DNA from: Flavobacterium sufflavum
GTDB taxonomy: Bacteria; Bacteroidota; Bacteroidia; Flavobacteriales; Flavobacteriaceae
DNA length: 64,000 nucleotides
Assembly (NCBI RefSeq): GCF_004016525.1
Contig: NZ_SACJ01000015.1
Span: forward strand, 1-64,000
Direction of reading: 5' to 3'
The notes beneath the pieces were generated by a model. The model was not told where the DNA came from. It saw only the letters and a list, made by a program, of their open reading frames with translations, and searched no databases. Shown here one piece after another: positions 45,162-55,985 of this stretch (the first letter of the stretch is position 1; every line of letters begins with the position of its first letter). A program made the position numbers and the translations under genes.

Positions 45162-45851
45162 ATGAAAGAACTTTCAAATAAAAATAACCTTCAGGTTTTG
45201 CATGAAGACAATCATATTATTGTAATCAATAAACGTGTGGGAGATATTGTCCAGGGCGATAAAACGGGAGACAAACCACTAAGCGAAATTGTTAAAGAAT
45301 ACATCAAAGACAAGTACAATAAACCGGGCGAAGTTTTTCTGGGAGTTGTTCATCGTTTAGATCGTCCCACAACCGGAATTGTGGTTTTTGCCAGAACCAG
45401 CAAGGCTTTAACAAGACTTAACGATTTATTTAAAAACAGAGAAACCCAAAAAACTTATTGGGCAGTTGTAAAAAATAAACCTGCGCAAAACGAAGCCAAA
45501 TTAATTCATTACATCAAAAGAAACGAGAAAAACAATACTTCCAAAGCCCATTTAAAAGAAGTTCCTGAAAGTAAAATGGCAAGTTTAGACTACCAAATCA
45601 TCAAAGAACTCAATAATTATTTTGCTCTGGAAATCAATTTGCATACAGGAAGACATCACCAAATCAGAGCGCAATTAGCCGCAATAGGCTGTCCCATAAA
45701 AGGGGATTTAAAATATGGTTTTGACCGAAGCAATCCCGATGGAGGAATTCATTTGCACGCCCGAAAATTAGTTTTCATCCACCCTGTTTCTAAAGAAATC
45801 CTTACCATTATTGCTCCTACGCCAAACGATGCTATCTGGAACGCAGTATAA
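45162..45851 (+). CDS. RluA-family RNA pseudouridine synthase
   Basis: A 229-residue protein made of the catalytic domain only (no S4 domain). The catalytic Asp67 is in VVHRLDRPTTGIVVFA; GRHHQIRAQLA and HLHARKL complete the family motifs. It isomerises uridines in rRNA or tRNA; the target cannot be told. Confidence 0.92.
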   Translation: MKELSNKNNLQVLHEDNHIIVINKRVGDIVQGDKTGDKPLSEIVKEYIKDKYNKPGEVFLGVVHRLDRPTTGIVVFARTSKALTRLNDLFKNRETQKTYWAVVKNKPAQNEAKLIHYIKRNEKNNTSKAHLKEVPESKMASLDYQIIKELNNYFALEINLHTGRHHQIRAQLAAIGCPIKGDLKYGFDRSNPDGGIHLHARKLVFIHPVSKEILTIIAPTPNDAIWNAV

Positions 45852-45936
45852 TTTATTTTTCGGACAGATTAAAAAAATAAATATCTTAGATTTATACCTT
45901 TTTAAAAACAGATAATATATCATTATTCAAGCCATT

Positions 45937-46692
45937 ATGAAATCAAAAAAAGACCGAATTCAAGACTTAAAAAACAATGGATATTCTTTAGAATTTGAAG
46001 CTGTTTTCAATCTTGCTTTTGAAAATTATAAAAAAATAGCACTATATGCCGGTTTATTATTTTTAGTTTCCACTATATTTTTCATAGCTGCGAGTTTTTT
46101 GATTATAGCCTTCACTTATGGTCTGGCTAATTTCCAGGCACTAATGAAACCTGAAAATTTTGAACCAAAAAACTTATCCGATAATTTTTTATTGGCTTAC
46201 GTTGGCTGTGTCACTTTCTTCAGCTGTTTGGTTAGTCCTTATTTTGCCGGATTTATCAAAATGGCACATTGCGCTGAAATAGACGAAGAATTTCATGTTT
46301 CTACTGTTTTCGAATACTATAAATTCTCTTATTTCATAGAATTATTTTTAGCCACACTAATCATTTCAATCCTAAGCCTAGGATTTACTTCAATTCTTGA
46401 CAAAACAGGAATTCCTATTTTAGGATTTCTGGCTTCTTTGAGTGTTTCATTCTTAAGTATACTTGCAGTTCCATTAATTATCTTCGATAAATTTAATGCT
46501 ATAGAAGCCATAACTACCAGTGCCAGCTTGGTTTCAAGACAGCCCCTACTCCTTTTGGGACTTATGGTTATTGCTTACTTAGCCATGCTAACAGGTTTTT
46601 TCTTTTTCCTTATTGGATTTTTCTTCACCTTTCCTTTTATGTCTTCTATGAATTATGCTATCTACAGAAGCATTATTGGATTTGAAGAATAA
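45937..46692 (+). CDS. Integral membrane protein of unknown function
   Basis: A 251-residue protein with about six hydrophobic helices (residues ~33-60, 85-110, 130-150, 160-180, 200-222, 223-240) and a charged N-terminus. No transport or enzyme motif is recognised. Single gene. Confidence 0.65.
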   Translation: MKSKKDRIQDLKNNGYSLEFEAVFNLAFENYKKIALYAGLLFLVSTIFFIAASFLIIAFTYGLANFQALMKPENFEPKNLSDNFLLAYVGCVTFFSCLVSPYFAGFIKMAHCAEIDEEFHVSTVFEYYKFSYFIELFLATLIISILSLGFTSILDKTGIPILGFLASLSVSFLSILAVPLIIFDKFNAIEAITTSASLVSRQPLLLLGLMVIAYLAMLTGFFFFLIGFFFTFPFMSSMNYAIYRSIIGFEE

Positions 46693-46809
46693 AAGTAAAC
46701 AGCTGAAATCTTTTCAACAAAAGCATTACGTTTTTCTTTTAATTATTGTTATTTTTAACAAAATTTCAACAACCATTTGTTAAAAAAATACGATTTTAAT
46801 TATTAAAAT

Positions 46810-49800
46810 ATGATACTACTCTATACTTTTTTATTAAAAACCTTTACAGAAAGTATTGTTAGTCTTAGTAGTGGTCATAATTTTACTGTGATTAAAATGT
46901 TTGATATCATGGATCAGTTACCTATTGATAAAAACCTTTATCGAACTGTTGTGCCATTTGTCTTTTTAATTATTTTTTTGTTGATTTATAAATTCCAAAG
47001 GATTAAATATGCCTTGGGGAATAAATTCATCCGGAACTTTAGTCCTCAAAATTCAGAAAACAAAGAATATCAGCTTTATTTTCTCATCTTAGGAATCATT
47101 ATTTTAATCTTAGAAATAACCTTTGAGTTTTTCAAGTTAAGGCCTAAAAGTATGCTATTTATCAATGTTAGCATTTCTTTGATCTTAATAGGAATTGCTT
47201 ATGCCAGTACCAAATCAGATTTTGTTTTTCGCAATATAAAAAAGATATTCCGTATCATTTTTGTTCTTACTTTTTTTAATGTCTGTCGGAATTTAATTCA
47301 CTTAACAGATGATAATATCCCTTTTTTAAGTTTTCTTTTATTTGTTTATTTCTCATACAATATTTTAAAACCATCAAAATTCTATTGGCTTTTTGTTGTA
47401 TTCACTTTTAGTTATCTTATTAGTGCTTCATTATTAAAACTGGCACCTTTAAACAGGCTCACCGTAATTTTTAATTACACTTTAGTAGTGGTTTTTATCA
47501 ATTATATTCGTCACATGTCGATTCAAAATGTAAACGACAAATTCCAGTTTTACAATCAAATTATCAATAAAGGAAATTCGCTGATTATGGCAAAAAACAA
47601 AAGCAATAAAATTGTTTTTTGCAGCGAAAACGTAAAAAGTATTTTAGGCTATGACATCAAAGAAATCATGGGTTTTGGCTATTATAATCTAACCGAAAAT
47701 CCTGAAATAACTTCAAAAGAATCTTTTGAAAGTCAGATAAATGACAAAATATTTATTCGAAAATTAAGATGTAAAAACGGGGACATCAAGTTTATTCAAT
47801 GGAATAACAAACAATTTTCTGATGATTTAATTATTGGAATAGGACAAGACATAAGTAATGAAGTCCAAATTCAAAATCAATACCGAAATTTAATTGAAAA
47901 TGCTCAAGATTTCATTTATGAAATTGATTTAGAAGGCAAAATTGTTTTTGTAAACAATTATACACTAAAAACCCTGGGCTATGCTGAAACCGAAATATTG
48001 AATCAGCACTACTCTAACTTTATCAGAGAAGATTATACAACAATCCTAAATACCTTTTACAATAATAGTATTCAAGAAAATGGCTTGGAATTTCCATTAC
48101 TGGAACTCCCTATTTTGAAAAAAAACGGCGAAATACTATGGGTAACCCAAAAAGTTATGTTTAGCCACAACGATTTAGGCAAAATTAAAGGATTCTCCAG
48201 TATTTCCAGAGACATTACTTTTTTCAAAAATATTGAAATTGAAAAGCAAAAAAGAGAACAAAAAAATAAAAAGTACAATGAAAATTTAAAACAATTTAAT
48301 GCTAAAAGTTATTCAATACAAGAAACCTTAGAGACAAAATTAAAATCAATACTCGAAAATACTACTAAAACAATCGAAGCCAATAGAGTGAGTTATTGGG
48401 AATATTTTGAAGACACCATTAAATGTCTCCAACTCTATGATTTAAAAACAAATGAATTTACAAATGGCTGTCAATTAACTAAAGAGCTTTATCCTAATTA
48501 TTTTCAATCCATAGAAAACAAAACGCCATTAGTCGCTTCTGATGTTAAAAACAATCCCATAACAAGAGAATTATATGCTGACTATCTTGAAGAAAACAAT
48601 ATTTTTTCTATGATAGACACTCCGGTTTTTATAAACGGGGAACTCATAGGTATTCTTTGCATAGAAGTGACCGATGCTAACAAACAATGGGATAATGAAG
48701 ATATTAATTTTGCCAGAGCAATCGCTGACAGTATTACCATTGCTTTTGAATCTAAAAGAAGACTCGAAGTAGAACAAAAATTAACTTACAAAAGTGATTT
48801 GCTTTCGGCAATGAGTTTATGTACGGAACGATTTTTAAATGTAAAAAACATTGACAATGTGTTCTCTGATGTACTGATTATTATTGGAAAAGCAACAAAT
48901 TCATATCGTAGTTTTTATTACCAAAATGACAGCACCAATCAAACCATTAGTCAAAAATACCGTTGGACAAATGGTAATGATACTTTAACCGAATTAAATC
49001 CCAACTATCAAAATTTACCTTATTCTTTTTTTGGTGAATTTAACCCTGACAAAATAGAAAACAAAGTTTACCCAGTTGTCGTTTCAAACATAAAAGACCC
49101 TTTATTAAAGAAAAAACTTGAAGCACTGGATGCTGCTTCGTTAATACTTTTTCCTGTTTTTGTTAAAAATAAATTTCATGGTGTCCTTGGCTTAAATGAT
49201 TTGAATGAAGGTAGAATTTGGGCTGATGATGAAGTCCAAATTTTGCAAACTTTAACCATGAATATTGGCTCTTCTATAGAGCGAATAGAAAACGAGATTG
49301 CCATTAACGAAAGTGAAGAAAAATTCAGGTTATTAGCCAATAATATCCCCGGAACAGTCTACTTATCTGAAAACGATGAAGATTATACCAAAATATATCT
49401 TAACGATGAAATTGAAAAACTCACAGGTTATCCAAAAGAGGATTTCCTTGAAAAAAGAATCCGATTCAAAGATTTAATTCATCCTGATGATTTAGAAAAA
49501 ACACTTATAAAATCGAGTGCCAAATTATCAAAACTGCAAGCCTTTCATTTGACCTATCGCATCATAAACAAAAAAGGAGACATGGTTTGGATAGATGAAT
49601 TTATAGATACCGTTGTTAAAAACGGAGAAATTAAATACATCGAAGGTATCATGCTGGACATCAGTAAACGTAAGGAAGCCGAAAAAGCTATTAAAGCCAA
49701 GGAATATGCCGAAACAGCCAATAAAGCCAAATCGGAATTTTTAGCTAATATGAGTCACGAAATCAGAACTCCTCTCAATGGAATAATTGGTTTTACCGAT

Positions 49801-50874
49801 TTGTTGATGAAAACCGAACTGAATCATATTCAGGAAAAACACATGATTACAGTTAATCAGTCGGCTCATACTCTACTGGAAATTGTAAATGACATTTTAG
49901 ATTTTTCAAAAATAGAAGCCGGCAAGCTTGAATTGCATATTGAAAAACAAAAAATAAAAGAATTACTAACCCAAGTAGTAGACTTAATTCATTTTGAAGC
50001 CAATCAAAAAAACTTAAAATTAGAGCTAAATATTGCCGAAGACGTTCCTAATTATTTCTGGATTGACATTGTGAGAATCAAACAAGTATTGATCAATCTG
50101 TTATCTAATGCGGTTAAATTTACAGAAAAAGGTACCGTTAAATTAAATATCTCTGTAAAACAAAAATCAAGCGATACACAAACTGTAATACGCTTTTCAG
50201 TAATTGATACCGGTATCGGAATTTTAGAACAAAATCAAAGAAAAATATTCAAGGCCTTCTCCCAGGAAGACAGTTCGACTACCAAAAAATTTGGAGGAAC
50301 CGGTCTTGGATTGACTATTTCAAACAAACTTTTGAATCTGATGAACAGTCACTTAAAGTTAAAAAGCGAAATAGGAAAAGGAAGTTGTTTTTATTTTGAT
50401 TTAGATTTAAAAACAAACAATCAAACATTAGAGACAAAACCTTCTAAACAACTTACAACAACTGTAGAAAACACAAACTTTCTTGAGGCAAATCCTAATT
50501 TACAAAACTCAAAGATTTTACTTGTTGAAGACAACAAAATAAACATGCTTTTGCTAAAAACCATCATAAAAAACACAATTCCTGAAGCTAGTATTTTTGA
50601 GGCTTCAAATGGTCTTGAGGCTATTGCTCAATTTGAAAACAGTCTTCCTGATATTATTTTTATGGATATTCAAATGCCAATAATGAATGGTTATGAAGCT
50701 ACAGAGGAAATTAGAAAACTAACATTAGGAAAAAATGTTCCTATTATAGCCATTACTGCCGGAACAGAAAAAGAAGAAAGAAACAAATGCATCGAAATGG
50801 ATATGAATGATTATATTTCGAAACCAATTGTAAAAGGAATCATCGAAAAAACACTGACAAAATGGATTAAATAA
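46810..50874 (+). CDS. Hybrid sensor histidine kinase with PAS and GAF domains
   Basis: A 1354-residue membrane-bound hybrid kinase. About six helices fill residues 45-240. Then follow two PAS domains (~250-345 and 355-470), two GAF domains (~490-660 and 665-820), a third PAS (~840-950), HisKA with the phospho-accepting His983 ([12 protein letters not shown]), HATPase (~1085-1200; [25 protein letters not shown]) and a receiver domain (~1235-1350) with Asp1286 in [11 protein letters not shown]. No separate response regulator or Hpt protein is adjacent, so the output partner is unknown. The first Met is taken as start; Met30 and Met34 are alternatives. Confidence 0.9.
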   Translation: MILLYTFLLKTFTESIVSLSSGHNFTVIKMFDIMDQLPIDKNLYRTVVPFVFLIIFLLIYKFQRIKYALGNKFIRNFSPQNSENKEYQLYFLILGIIILILEITFEFFKLRPKSMLFINVSISLILIGIAYASTKSDFVFRNIKKIFRIIFVLTFFNVCRNLIHLTDDNIPFLSFLLFVYFSYNILKPSKFYWLFVVFTFSYLISASLLKLAPLNRLTVIFNYTLVVVFINYIRHMSIQNVNDKFQFYNQIINKGNSLIMAKNKSNKIVFCSENVKSILGYDIKEIMGFGYYNLTENPEITSKESFESQINDKIFIRKLRCKNGDIKFIQWNNKQFSDDLIIGIGQDISNEVQIQNQYRNLIENAQDFIYEIDLEGKIVFVNNYTLKTLGYAETEILNQHYSNFIREDYTTILNTFYNNSIQENGLEFPLLELPILKKNGEILWVTQKVMFSHNDLGKIKGFSSISRDITFFKNIEIEKQKREQKNKKYNENLKQFNAKSYSIQETLETKLKSILENTTKTIEANRVSYWEYFEDTIKCLQLYDLKTNEFTNGCQLTKELYPNYFQSIENKTPLVASDVKNNPITRELYADYLEENNIFSMIDTPVFINGELIGILCIEVTDANKQWDNEDINFARAIADSITIAFESKRRLEVEQKLTYKSDLLSAMSLCTERFLNVKNIDNVFSDVLIIIGKATNSYRSFYYQNDSTNQTISQKYRWTNGNDTLTELNPNYQNLPYSFFGEFNPDKIENKVYPVVVSNIKDPLLKKKLEALDAASLILFPVFVKNKFHGVLGLNDLNEGRIWADDEVQILQTLTMNIGSSIERIENEIAINESEEKFRLLANNIPGTVYLSENDEDYTKIYLNDEIEKLTGYPKEDFLEKRIRFKDLIHPDDLEKTLIKSSAKLSKLQAFHLTYRIINKKGDMVWIDEFIDTVVKNGEIKYIEGIMLDISKRKEAEKAIKAKEYAETANKAKSEFLANMSHEIRTPLNGIIGFTDLLMKTELNHIQEKHMITVNQSAHTLLEIVNDILDFSKIEAGKLELHIEKQKIKELLTQVVDLIHFEANQKNLKLELNIAEDVPNYFWIDIVRIKQVLINLLSNAVKFTEKGTVKLNISVKQKSSDTQTVIRFSVIDTGIGILEQNQRKIFKAFSQEDSSTTKKFGGTGLGLTISNKLLNLMNSHLKLKSEIGKGSCFYFDLDLKTNNQTLETKPSKQLTTTVENTNFLEANPNLQNSKILLVEDNKINMLLLKTIIKNTIPEASIFEASNGLEAIAQFENSLPDIIFMDIQMPIMNGYEATEEIRKLTLGKNVPIIAITAGTEKEERNKCIEMDMNDYISKPIVKGIIEKTLTKWIK

Positions 50875-50896
50875 TAATCAACTAAAAAACAATACT

Positions 50897-51763
50897 ATGA
50901 AATGGATTGGTAGAAGACAAAGTGGCAATGTTGAAGACCGCAGAGGAATGTCCTCTGGAGGAAAAACAGTTATTGGCGGTGGAGTCCTTGCGATTATCAT
51001 TTTATTAATAAAAGTTTTTGGAGGTGATAATGCCCAAATGATTACTCCTGTGCTGGAACAATTAAATCAAGGACAAAACCAACAACCAACTGAACAAAGA
51101 GATTTAACTAAAAAAGAACTCGAAGAACAAGCCTTTGTAAAAACGATACTTGCTGACAATGAAGATGTATGGTCTAAAATTTTTGAAGAAAATAATTTGG
51201 AATACAAAAAGCCAAATGTGGTTTTGTTTAGTGGAGAAGTTCAAACAGGCTGCGGCAATGCTTCTTCCGATTCCGGTCCTTTTTATTGTCCCGCCGACCA
51301 AAAAGTCTATATGGATTTGACTTTTTTTGAAGAACTAAAAACCCGATTTGGAGCACAAGGAGGTGATTTTGCCACTGCTTATGTAATTGCTCACGAAATA
51401 GGTCATCATGTACAGACCTTATTAGGAACTTCGGATAAAATGAGACAAATGCAACGAGGCAAAACTAAGGCTGAAGCCAATAAATTATCGGTTGCCTTAG
51501 AACTACAGGCTGATTTTTATGCCGGAGTTTGGACGCATTACAACCAGCAAATGAACAATATGCTGGAAGAAGGTGATATTGACGAAGCGCTAAGCGCTGC
51601 CCATGCTGTAGGAGACGATGCAATTCAAGCTAAAATGCAAGGTCATATTGTTCCTGAATCTTTCACACATGGAACCTCTAAACAACGTAAATATTGGTTT
51701 ATGAAAGGTTATGAATCAGGAGATATTAAACAAGGAAATACTTTTGAAGAACTAGGTTTCTAA
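50897..51763 (+). CDS. Neutral zinc metallopeptidase of the YpfJ family
   Basis: A 288-residue protein. One membrane helix (VIGGGVLAIIILLIKVFGG) follows the cytosolic N-terminus (KWIGRRQSGNVEDRRG, typical of the family). The zinc site is HEIGH (His166, Glu167, His170), preceded by the conserved YCPADQKVYMDLTFFEEL. The physiological substrate is unknown. It follows the hybrid kinase by 22 bases and may be co-transcribed. Confidence 0.9.
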   Translation: MKWIGRRQSGNVEDRRGMSSGGKTVIGGGVLAIIILLIKVFGGDNAQMITPVLEQLNQGQNQQPTEQRDLTKKELEEQAFVKTILADNEDVWSKIFEENNLEYKKPNVVLFSGEVQTGCGNASSDSGPFYCPADQKVYMDLTFFEELKTRFGAQGGDFATAYVIAHEIGHHVQTLLGTSDKMRQMQRGKTKAEANKLSVALELQADFYAGVWTHYNQQMNNMLEEGDIDEALSAAHAVGDDAIQAKMQGHIVPESFTHGTSKQRKYWFMKGYESGDIKQGNTFEELGF

Positions 51764-51784
51764 ACAAAACTACTTATTATAAAC

Positions 51785-51829
51785 AAAAAAACAGGGATTG
51801 CTGATAATAGCAATCCCTGTTTTTTTTAT
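51785..51829 (+). terminator. Terminator after the metallopeptidase gene
   Basis: Perfect stem ACAGGGATTGCT (51791-51802) / AGCAATCCCTGT (51809-51820), 6-nt loop, T8 run. Confidence 0.95.
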
Positions 51830-51909
51830 GTGCTGTCCCGTCCTGAAATAACGATACACAAAAAACATCGTATGGAAGAAACCTCTAATTATCTAAAGCA
51901 TACTCAACT

Positions 51910-52108
51910 GTCCTTAGCTTCCGCAGTCGAGTGTCAAATGTTTGAAGAATATGTAAAAAGAAAAGCTGTTTGAGCGTAGCGAGTTTCTTTTCTTTTAGAC
52001 TCGAACCGAAGGCGAATAGAGCGAAGCTAATTCGAAAACTAATTTGACCGACGAGGAAGTGTAAGACTTGATTTTTTTGTTTCTTTTTTGATCAAGCAAA
52101 AAAGAAAA
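51910..52108 (+). repeat. Dispersed hairpin repeat, copy 2 (with internal insertion)
   Basis: Matches copies 1 and 3 at both ends, including the terminal hairpin TTTCTTTTTTG-ATCAAG-CAAAAAAGAAA. It is about 30 bases longer because the right inner arm contains extra sequence (GACTCGAACCGAAGGCGAAT region). The outer arm GGAAGT still pairs with GCTTCC through a G-T wobble. Confidence 0.8.
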
Positions 52109-52163
52109 TTGGTAAATCTAATTCTTTACTTTTTATAAAAATTTCATTGCTAGGCTTATAAAA

Positions 52164-52203
52164 TCAAAAAAAGCTTAGTTAAACAAGTTAACTAAGCTTT
52201 TCT
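52164..52203. terminator. Terminator of amt (bidirectional shape)
   Basis: Stem AAGCTTAGTTAA (52171-52182) / TTAACTAAGCTT (52188-52199), with A and T runs on either side. Confidence 0.85.
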
Positions 52204-52225
52204 ATTATTTAGACTGAAATATTGA

Positions 52226-53551
52226 TTACAAGTACTCTCCGTGTTGAGAAATATCCAATCCTAATTCTTCTTTGTCTTCACTAACTCTTAAAGGAGTAAT
52301 TTTATTAACAATGAAAAATAATAAATAAGAAACAGTGAATGCAAAAATAGAAACTACAATAAGTGCTTTTAATTGAGTTAAAAATAAAGTAGCGTCTCCA
52401 AAGATTAAACCTTCATTGTCACCAACAATTGGATTTACAGATTTTGAAGCAAAAACACCAGTTAACAACATACCTACCATACCTCCAACTCCGTGACAAG
52501 CAAATACATCTAAAGCATCATCAATTTTACCTTTAGGGAATTTAGACACCATATAATTACTTACAAAACTAGCGATAAGACCAATTGCAATTGCATGAGG
52601 AATACTAACAAATCCAGCAGCAGGTGTAATAGCTACTAAACCTACTACAGCACCAATACAAGCACCCATTGCAGAAAGTTTGTGTCCAAGAATTTTATCA
52701 AGGAAAACCCATCCCATTGCAGCAGCAGCAGCAGCAACTGTTGTAGTTCCTAAAGCTTGTGCAGCTAAACTACCCGCTCCAACAGCAGATCCCGCATTGA
52801 AACCAAACCATCCAAACCAAAGTAAACCAGTACCTAATAATACATAAGTAATACGGGCAGGTGAAACTTGTTGTATTTTTCTTTTTCCTAAGAACATAGC
52901 TCCAGCTAAAGCAGCCCATCCGGCACTCATGTGTACTACTGTACCTCCGGCAAAATCTAATACTCCCATTTTAAAGAACATTCCATCAGGATGCCAAGTC
53001 ATGTGACATAATGGAGCGTAAATAAATATTATGAATAAAACCATAAAAAGAAGATATGCCCAAAAACGAACACGTTCAGCAAAAGCTCCGGTAATTAACG
53101 CAGGAGTGATGATTGCAAATTTTGCCTGAAATAAAGCAAATAAAATGAAAGGAATAGTTGGAGCCAATTCCCATGCTGTATTAGCGCTTACTCCTTGAAA
53201 GAATAAGTTAGTAGACGGATCTCCAATTAAACCATTGATTGAAGGACCAAAACATAATCCAAATCCAATAACAACCCATAAAACAGTTACTATAATCATG
53301 GCAATAAAACTTTGTAGTACCGTGCTAATAACGTTTTTCTTACCAACCATACCTCCGTAAAAGAAACCTAATCCCGGAGTCATTAATAATACAAATGCAG
53401 TAGCTACGATCATCCAGGCTGTATCTCCTGTATCTATTTTTAATTTCACAACATGGGCACCAAGTGTTGCCGAATCAGGAAAAAGATTCATTGAAAAAAT
53501 AGATAATACTAGAATTGCGATTAGAATCACACTTAAAATAATTTTTCTCAT
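52226..53551 (-). CDS. amt: Ammonium transporter (Amt family)
   Basis: A 441-residue membrane protein with a cleavable or anchoring first helix and eleven further helices. Amt signatures are clear: MTPGLGFFYGGMVGKKN, DFAGGTVVHMSAGWAALAGA and FACHGVGGMVGMLLTG, which hold the pore and twin-His residues. It conducts ammonium from the periplasm. No glnK/PII gene lies next to it in this window. It is single, with a TAnnTTTG box upstream. Confidence 0.95.
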   Translation of the reverse strand: MRKIILSVILIAILVLSIFSMNLFPDSATLGAHVVKLKIDTGDTAWMIVATAFVLLMTPGLGFFYGGMVGKKNVISTVLQSFIAMIIVTVLWVVIGFGLCFGPSINGLIGDPSTNLFFQGVSANTAWELAPTIPFILFALFQAKFAIITPALITGAFAERVRFWAYLLFMVLFIIFIYAPLCHMTWHPDGMFFKMGVLDFAGGTVVHMSAGWAALAGAMFLGKRKIQQVSPARITYVLLGTGLLWFGWFGFNAGSAVGAGSLAAQALGTTTVAAAAAAMGWVFLDKILGHKLSAMGACIGAVVGLVAITPAAGFVSIPHAIAIGLIASFVSNYMVSKFPKGKIDDALDVFACHGVGGMVGMLLTGVFASKSVNPIVGDNEGLIFGDATLFLTQLKALIVVSIFAFTVSYLLFFIVNKITPLRVSEDKEELGLDISQHGEYL

Positions 53552-53574
53552 TGTTATTTGGTTTAAAATTTTAT

Positions 53575-53582
53575 CAAAAATA
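53575..53582 (-). promoter_or_regulatory. Putative -7 box for amt
   Basis: Minus strand TATTTTTG, a perfect TAnnTTTG match 23 bases before the amt start. Confidence 0.45.
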
Positions 53583-54157
53583 TAAAATCATTAACACCCC
53601 CCCTAAAAAACACCAACAAATGTTCAAACTTTTACCATTAATTCAATTTACCCCCTAAAAATTTACGGGTACTAACCTCAAAATATGCAAAAAATAACGA
53701 TTTGTTAAATTCAAACACTGCGTTTTTTTGAATTTTTATCAAAAACTTAAATTTCAACAGCTTTTTATTAAAGTGAATTCTTACTGTATTTTATTTTTCG
53801 CAATAGAAAAACCATTTAACCAATTATTTTATCGATATAATCCAAATTTCAAGAAAAAAGCTCATCAAATATTTAATAAAAACACCTAAACAAAAAGCAA
53901 GACTATTTAACAAACCATTTAAATTATAACATATCAAGAACTTAGGTACTAAAATTAGTAATAAAAATTATTATTTGCATCATATTATTCTCCTTTTCGA
54001 TAAAAAAATTAGTAGTATTTCTTTTAAAATCAGTAATTAATGTTAAAAATTAATGTTCGATTTAACAATCTTAAAATCTATTTATTTTTTATTAAAAGTT
54101 CGAACCAAACTAATCTTGTATTTCAAAATTCATTATTTTTAATAAAAAATATCCTAT
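53583..54157. other. Gene-free A+T-rich stretch between divergent amt and yifB
   Basis: It contains a C7 run (53597-53603) and a CCCCC run, long A and T tracts, and no credible gene; the short frame at 54040-54231 overlaps the next gene's start and has biased composition. The length and divergent orientation suggest a regulatory region for amt, for which nitrogen control would be expected, but I see no site I can name. Confidence 0.5.
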
Positions 54158-55693
54158 ATGCTAGTAAAAGTCTATGGAAGTGCCGTTTTTGGAGTAGAAG
54201 CAACTACAATTACAGTGGAAGTCAACATTGACAAAGGGGTCGGCTATCATTTAGTAGGACTTCCTGATAATGCCATAAAAGAAAGTAGTTATCGGATTGC
54301 AGCTGCTTTAAAAAACAATGGTTATATGTTACCCGGCAAAAAAATAACCATCAACATGGCTCCCGCCGATTTACGCAAAGAAGGTTCCGCTTATGACCTT
54401 ACCCTAACTTTAGGTATTCTAGTTGCCTCAGGACAAATTAAAGGAGAGGAAATTGACCAATACATCATCATGGGAGAATTATCTCTTGATGGAAGCCTCC
54501 AGCCCATTCGCGGTGCTTTGCCCATTGCGATTAAGGCTAAAGAAGAAGGTTTTAAAGGGTTCTTTCTTCCAAAACAAAACGTAAAAGAAGCTGCCATAGT
54601 AAAAGGACTCGATGTGTATGGAATTGAAAACGTACAGGAAATAATTGATTTCTTTGAAGGAAAAGGAAATCTGGAACCAACAAAAATCGACACTCGCGCC
54701 GAATTCTATAAAGATTTGGATTTTCCCGAATTTGATTTTTCCGATGTTAAAGGTCAGGACAGCATTAAAAGATGCATGGAAATTGCCGCGGCTGGCGGAC
54801 ACAATATAATTTTAATTGGTCCTCCGGGTGCAGGAAAAACAATGCTCGCCAAGCGATTACCAAGTATTCTCCCGCCAATGACCTTACATGAAGCCTTAGA
54901 AACCACTAAAATTCATAGTGTAGCCGGAAAATTAAAAGAAGTAGGATTAATGAATCAACGGCCGTTCCGTTCACCACACCATACAATTTCGAATGTGGCA
55001 TTAGTTGGAGGCGGTAGTTATCCACAACCAGGCGAAATATCTATGGCACACAATGGCGTTCTATTTTTAGACGAATTACCCGAATTCAAACGAGATGTTT
55101 TAGAAGTGATGCGTCAACCACTGGAAGATAGAGAAGTAACTATTTCAAGAGCCAAATTCACGGTTACCTATCCTTCTTCTTTTATGTTGGTAGCGAGCAT
55201 GAACCCAAGTCCAAGTGGATTTTTTAATGATCCAAGTACTGCGCAAACCGCTTCTCCTTATGAAATGCAACGCTATTTAAGTAAAATTTCAGGTCCTTTA
55301 TTAGACAGAATTGACATTCATATTGAAGTTACTCCTGTTCCTTTCGAAAAATTATCCGACAATCAAAAAACGGAAAACAGTATGACGATTCGAAAAAGAG
55401 TAACCGCAGCGCGCGAAATTCAATCGACTCGATTTGAAAAAATGGACAATATTCATTACAATGCACAAATGAGCACCAAACACATCCGGGAATATTGTGT
55501 TCTGGACGAAGATTCAAAATCATTATTGAAAAATGCTATGGAACGATTGAATCTTTCGGCCCGGGCCTACGACCGAATTTTAAAAGTAGCACGCACCATC
55601 GCTGATTTAGAAGCTTCCGAAGATGTAATTTCTAATCACATTGCCGAAGCCATTCAATACAGAAGTTTGGATCGTGATGGGTGGTTGGGGTAG
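54158..55693 (+). CDS. YifB/ComM-family magnesium-chelatase-like AAA ATPase
   Basis: A 511-residue protein. Residues 1-165 form the Lon-protease-like ChlI N-terminal domain (SAVFGVEATTITVEVNIDKG). The AAA module has Walker A GPPGAGKT (221-228) and Walker B VLFLDELPEF, followed by RSPHHTISN-type elements and the C-terminal Mg-chelatase lid. ComM homologues are helicases that promote branch migration in natural transformation. Single gene followed by a dispersed repeat copy. Confidence 0.93.
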   Translation: MLVKVYGSAVFGVEATTITVEVNIDKGVGYHLVGLPDNAIKESSYRIAAALKNNGYMLPGKKITINMAPADLRKEGSAYDLTLTLGILVASGQIKGEEIDQYIIMGELSLDGSLQPIRGALPIAIKAKEEGFKGFFLPKQNVKEAAIVKGLDVYGIENVQEIIDFFEGKGNLEPTKIDTRAEFYKDLDFPEFDFSDVKGQDSIKRCMEIAAAGGHNIILIGPPGAGKTMLAKRLPSILPPMTLHEALETTKIHSVAGKLKEVGLMNQRPFRSPHHTISNVALVGGGSYPQPGEISMAHNGVLFLDELPEFKRDVLEVMRQPLEDREVTISRAKFTVTYPSSFMLVASMNPSPSGFFNDPSTAQTASPYEMQRYLSKISGPLLDRIDIHIEVTPVPFEKLSDNQKTENSMTIRKRVTAAREIQSTRFEKMDNIHYNAQMSTKHIREYCVLDEDSKSLLKNAMERLNLSARAYDRILKVARTIADLEASEDVISNHIAEAIQYRSLDRDGWLG

Positions 55694-55729
55694 TTTCAAA
55701 CCAAATCGTAATTTTTCACTGGATCCAAA

Positions 55730-55898
55730 CGTCCTTAGCTTCCGCAGTCGAGAGTCAAATGTTTGAAGAATACGTAAAAAGAAAATCTGTTTGAGCGTAG
55801 CGAGTTATTTTCTTTTAGTATTCGAAAACTAATTTGACCGACGAGAAAGCGTAAGACTTGATTTTTTTGTTTCTTTTTTGATCAAGCAAAAAAGAAAA
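55730..55898 (+). repeat. Dispersed hairpin repeat, copy 3
   Basis: A 169-bp copy. Inner stem GAATAC (55768-55773) pairs with GTATTC (55818-55823), whereas copy 1 has GAATGC with GCATTC: a compensatory change that keeps the stem. TCAAAT/ATTTGA and GTCG/CGAC also pair. The terminal hairpin is unchanged. Confidence 0.85.
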
Positions 55899-55985
55899 TT
55901 ATTAAGCCATAATTTCTGATTTTGAACAAAAAACAACTTTGATTAGTTTATTTTTTTACAACGAAACAATTACAGTCTACAACTT

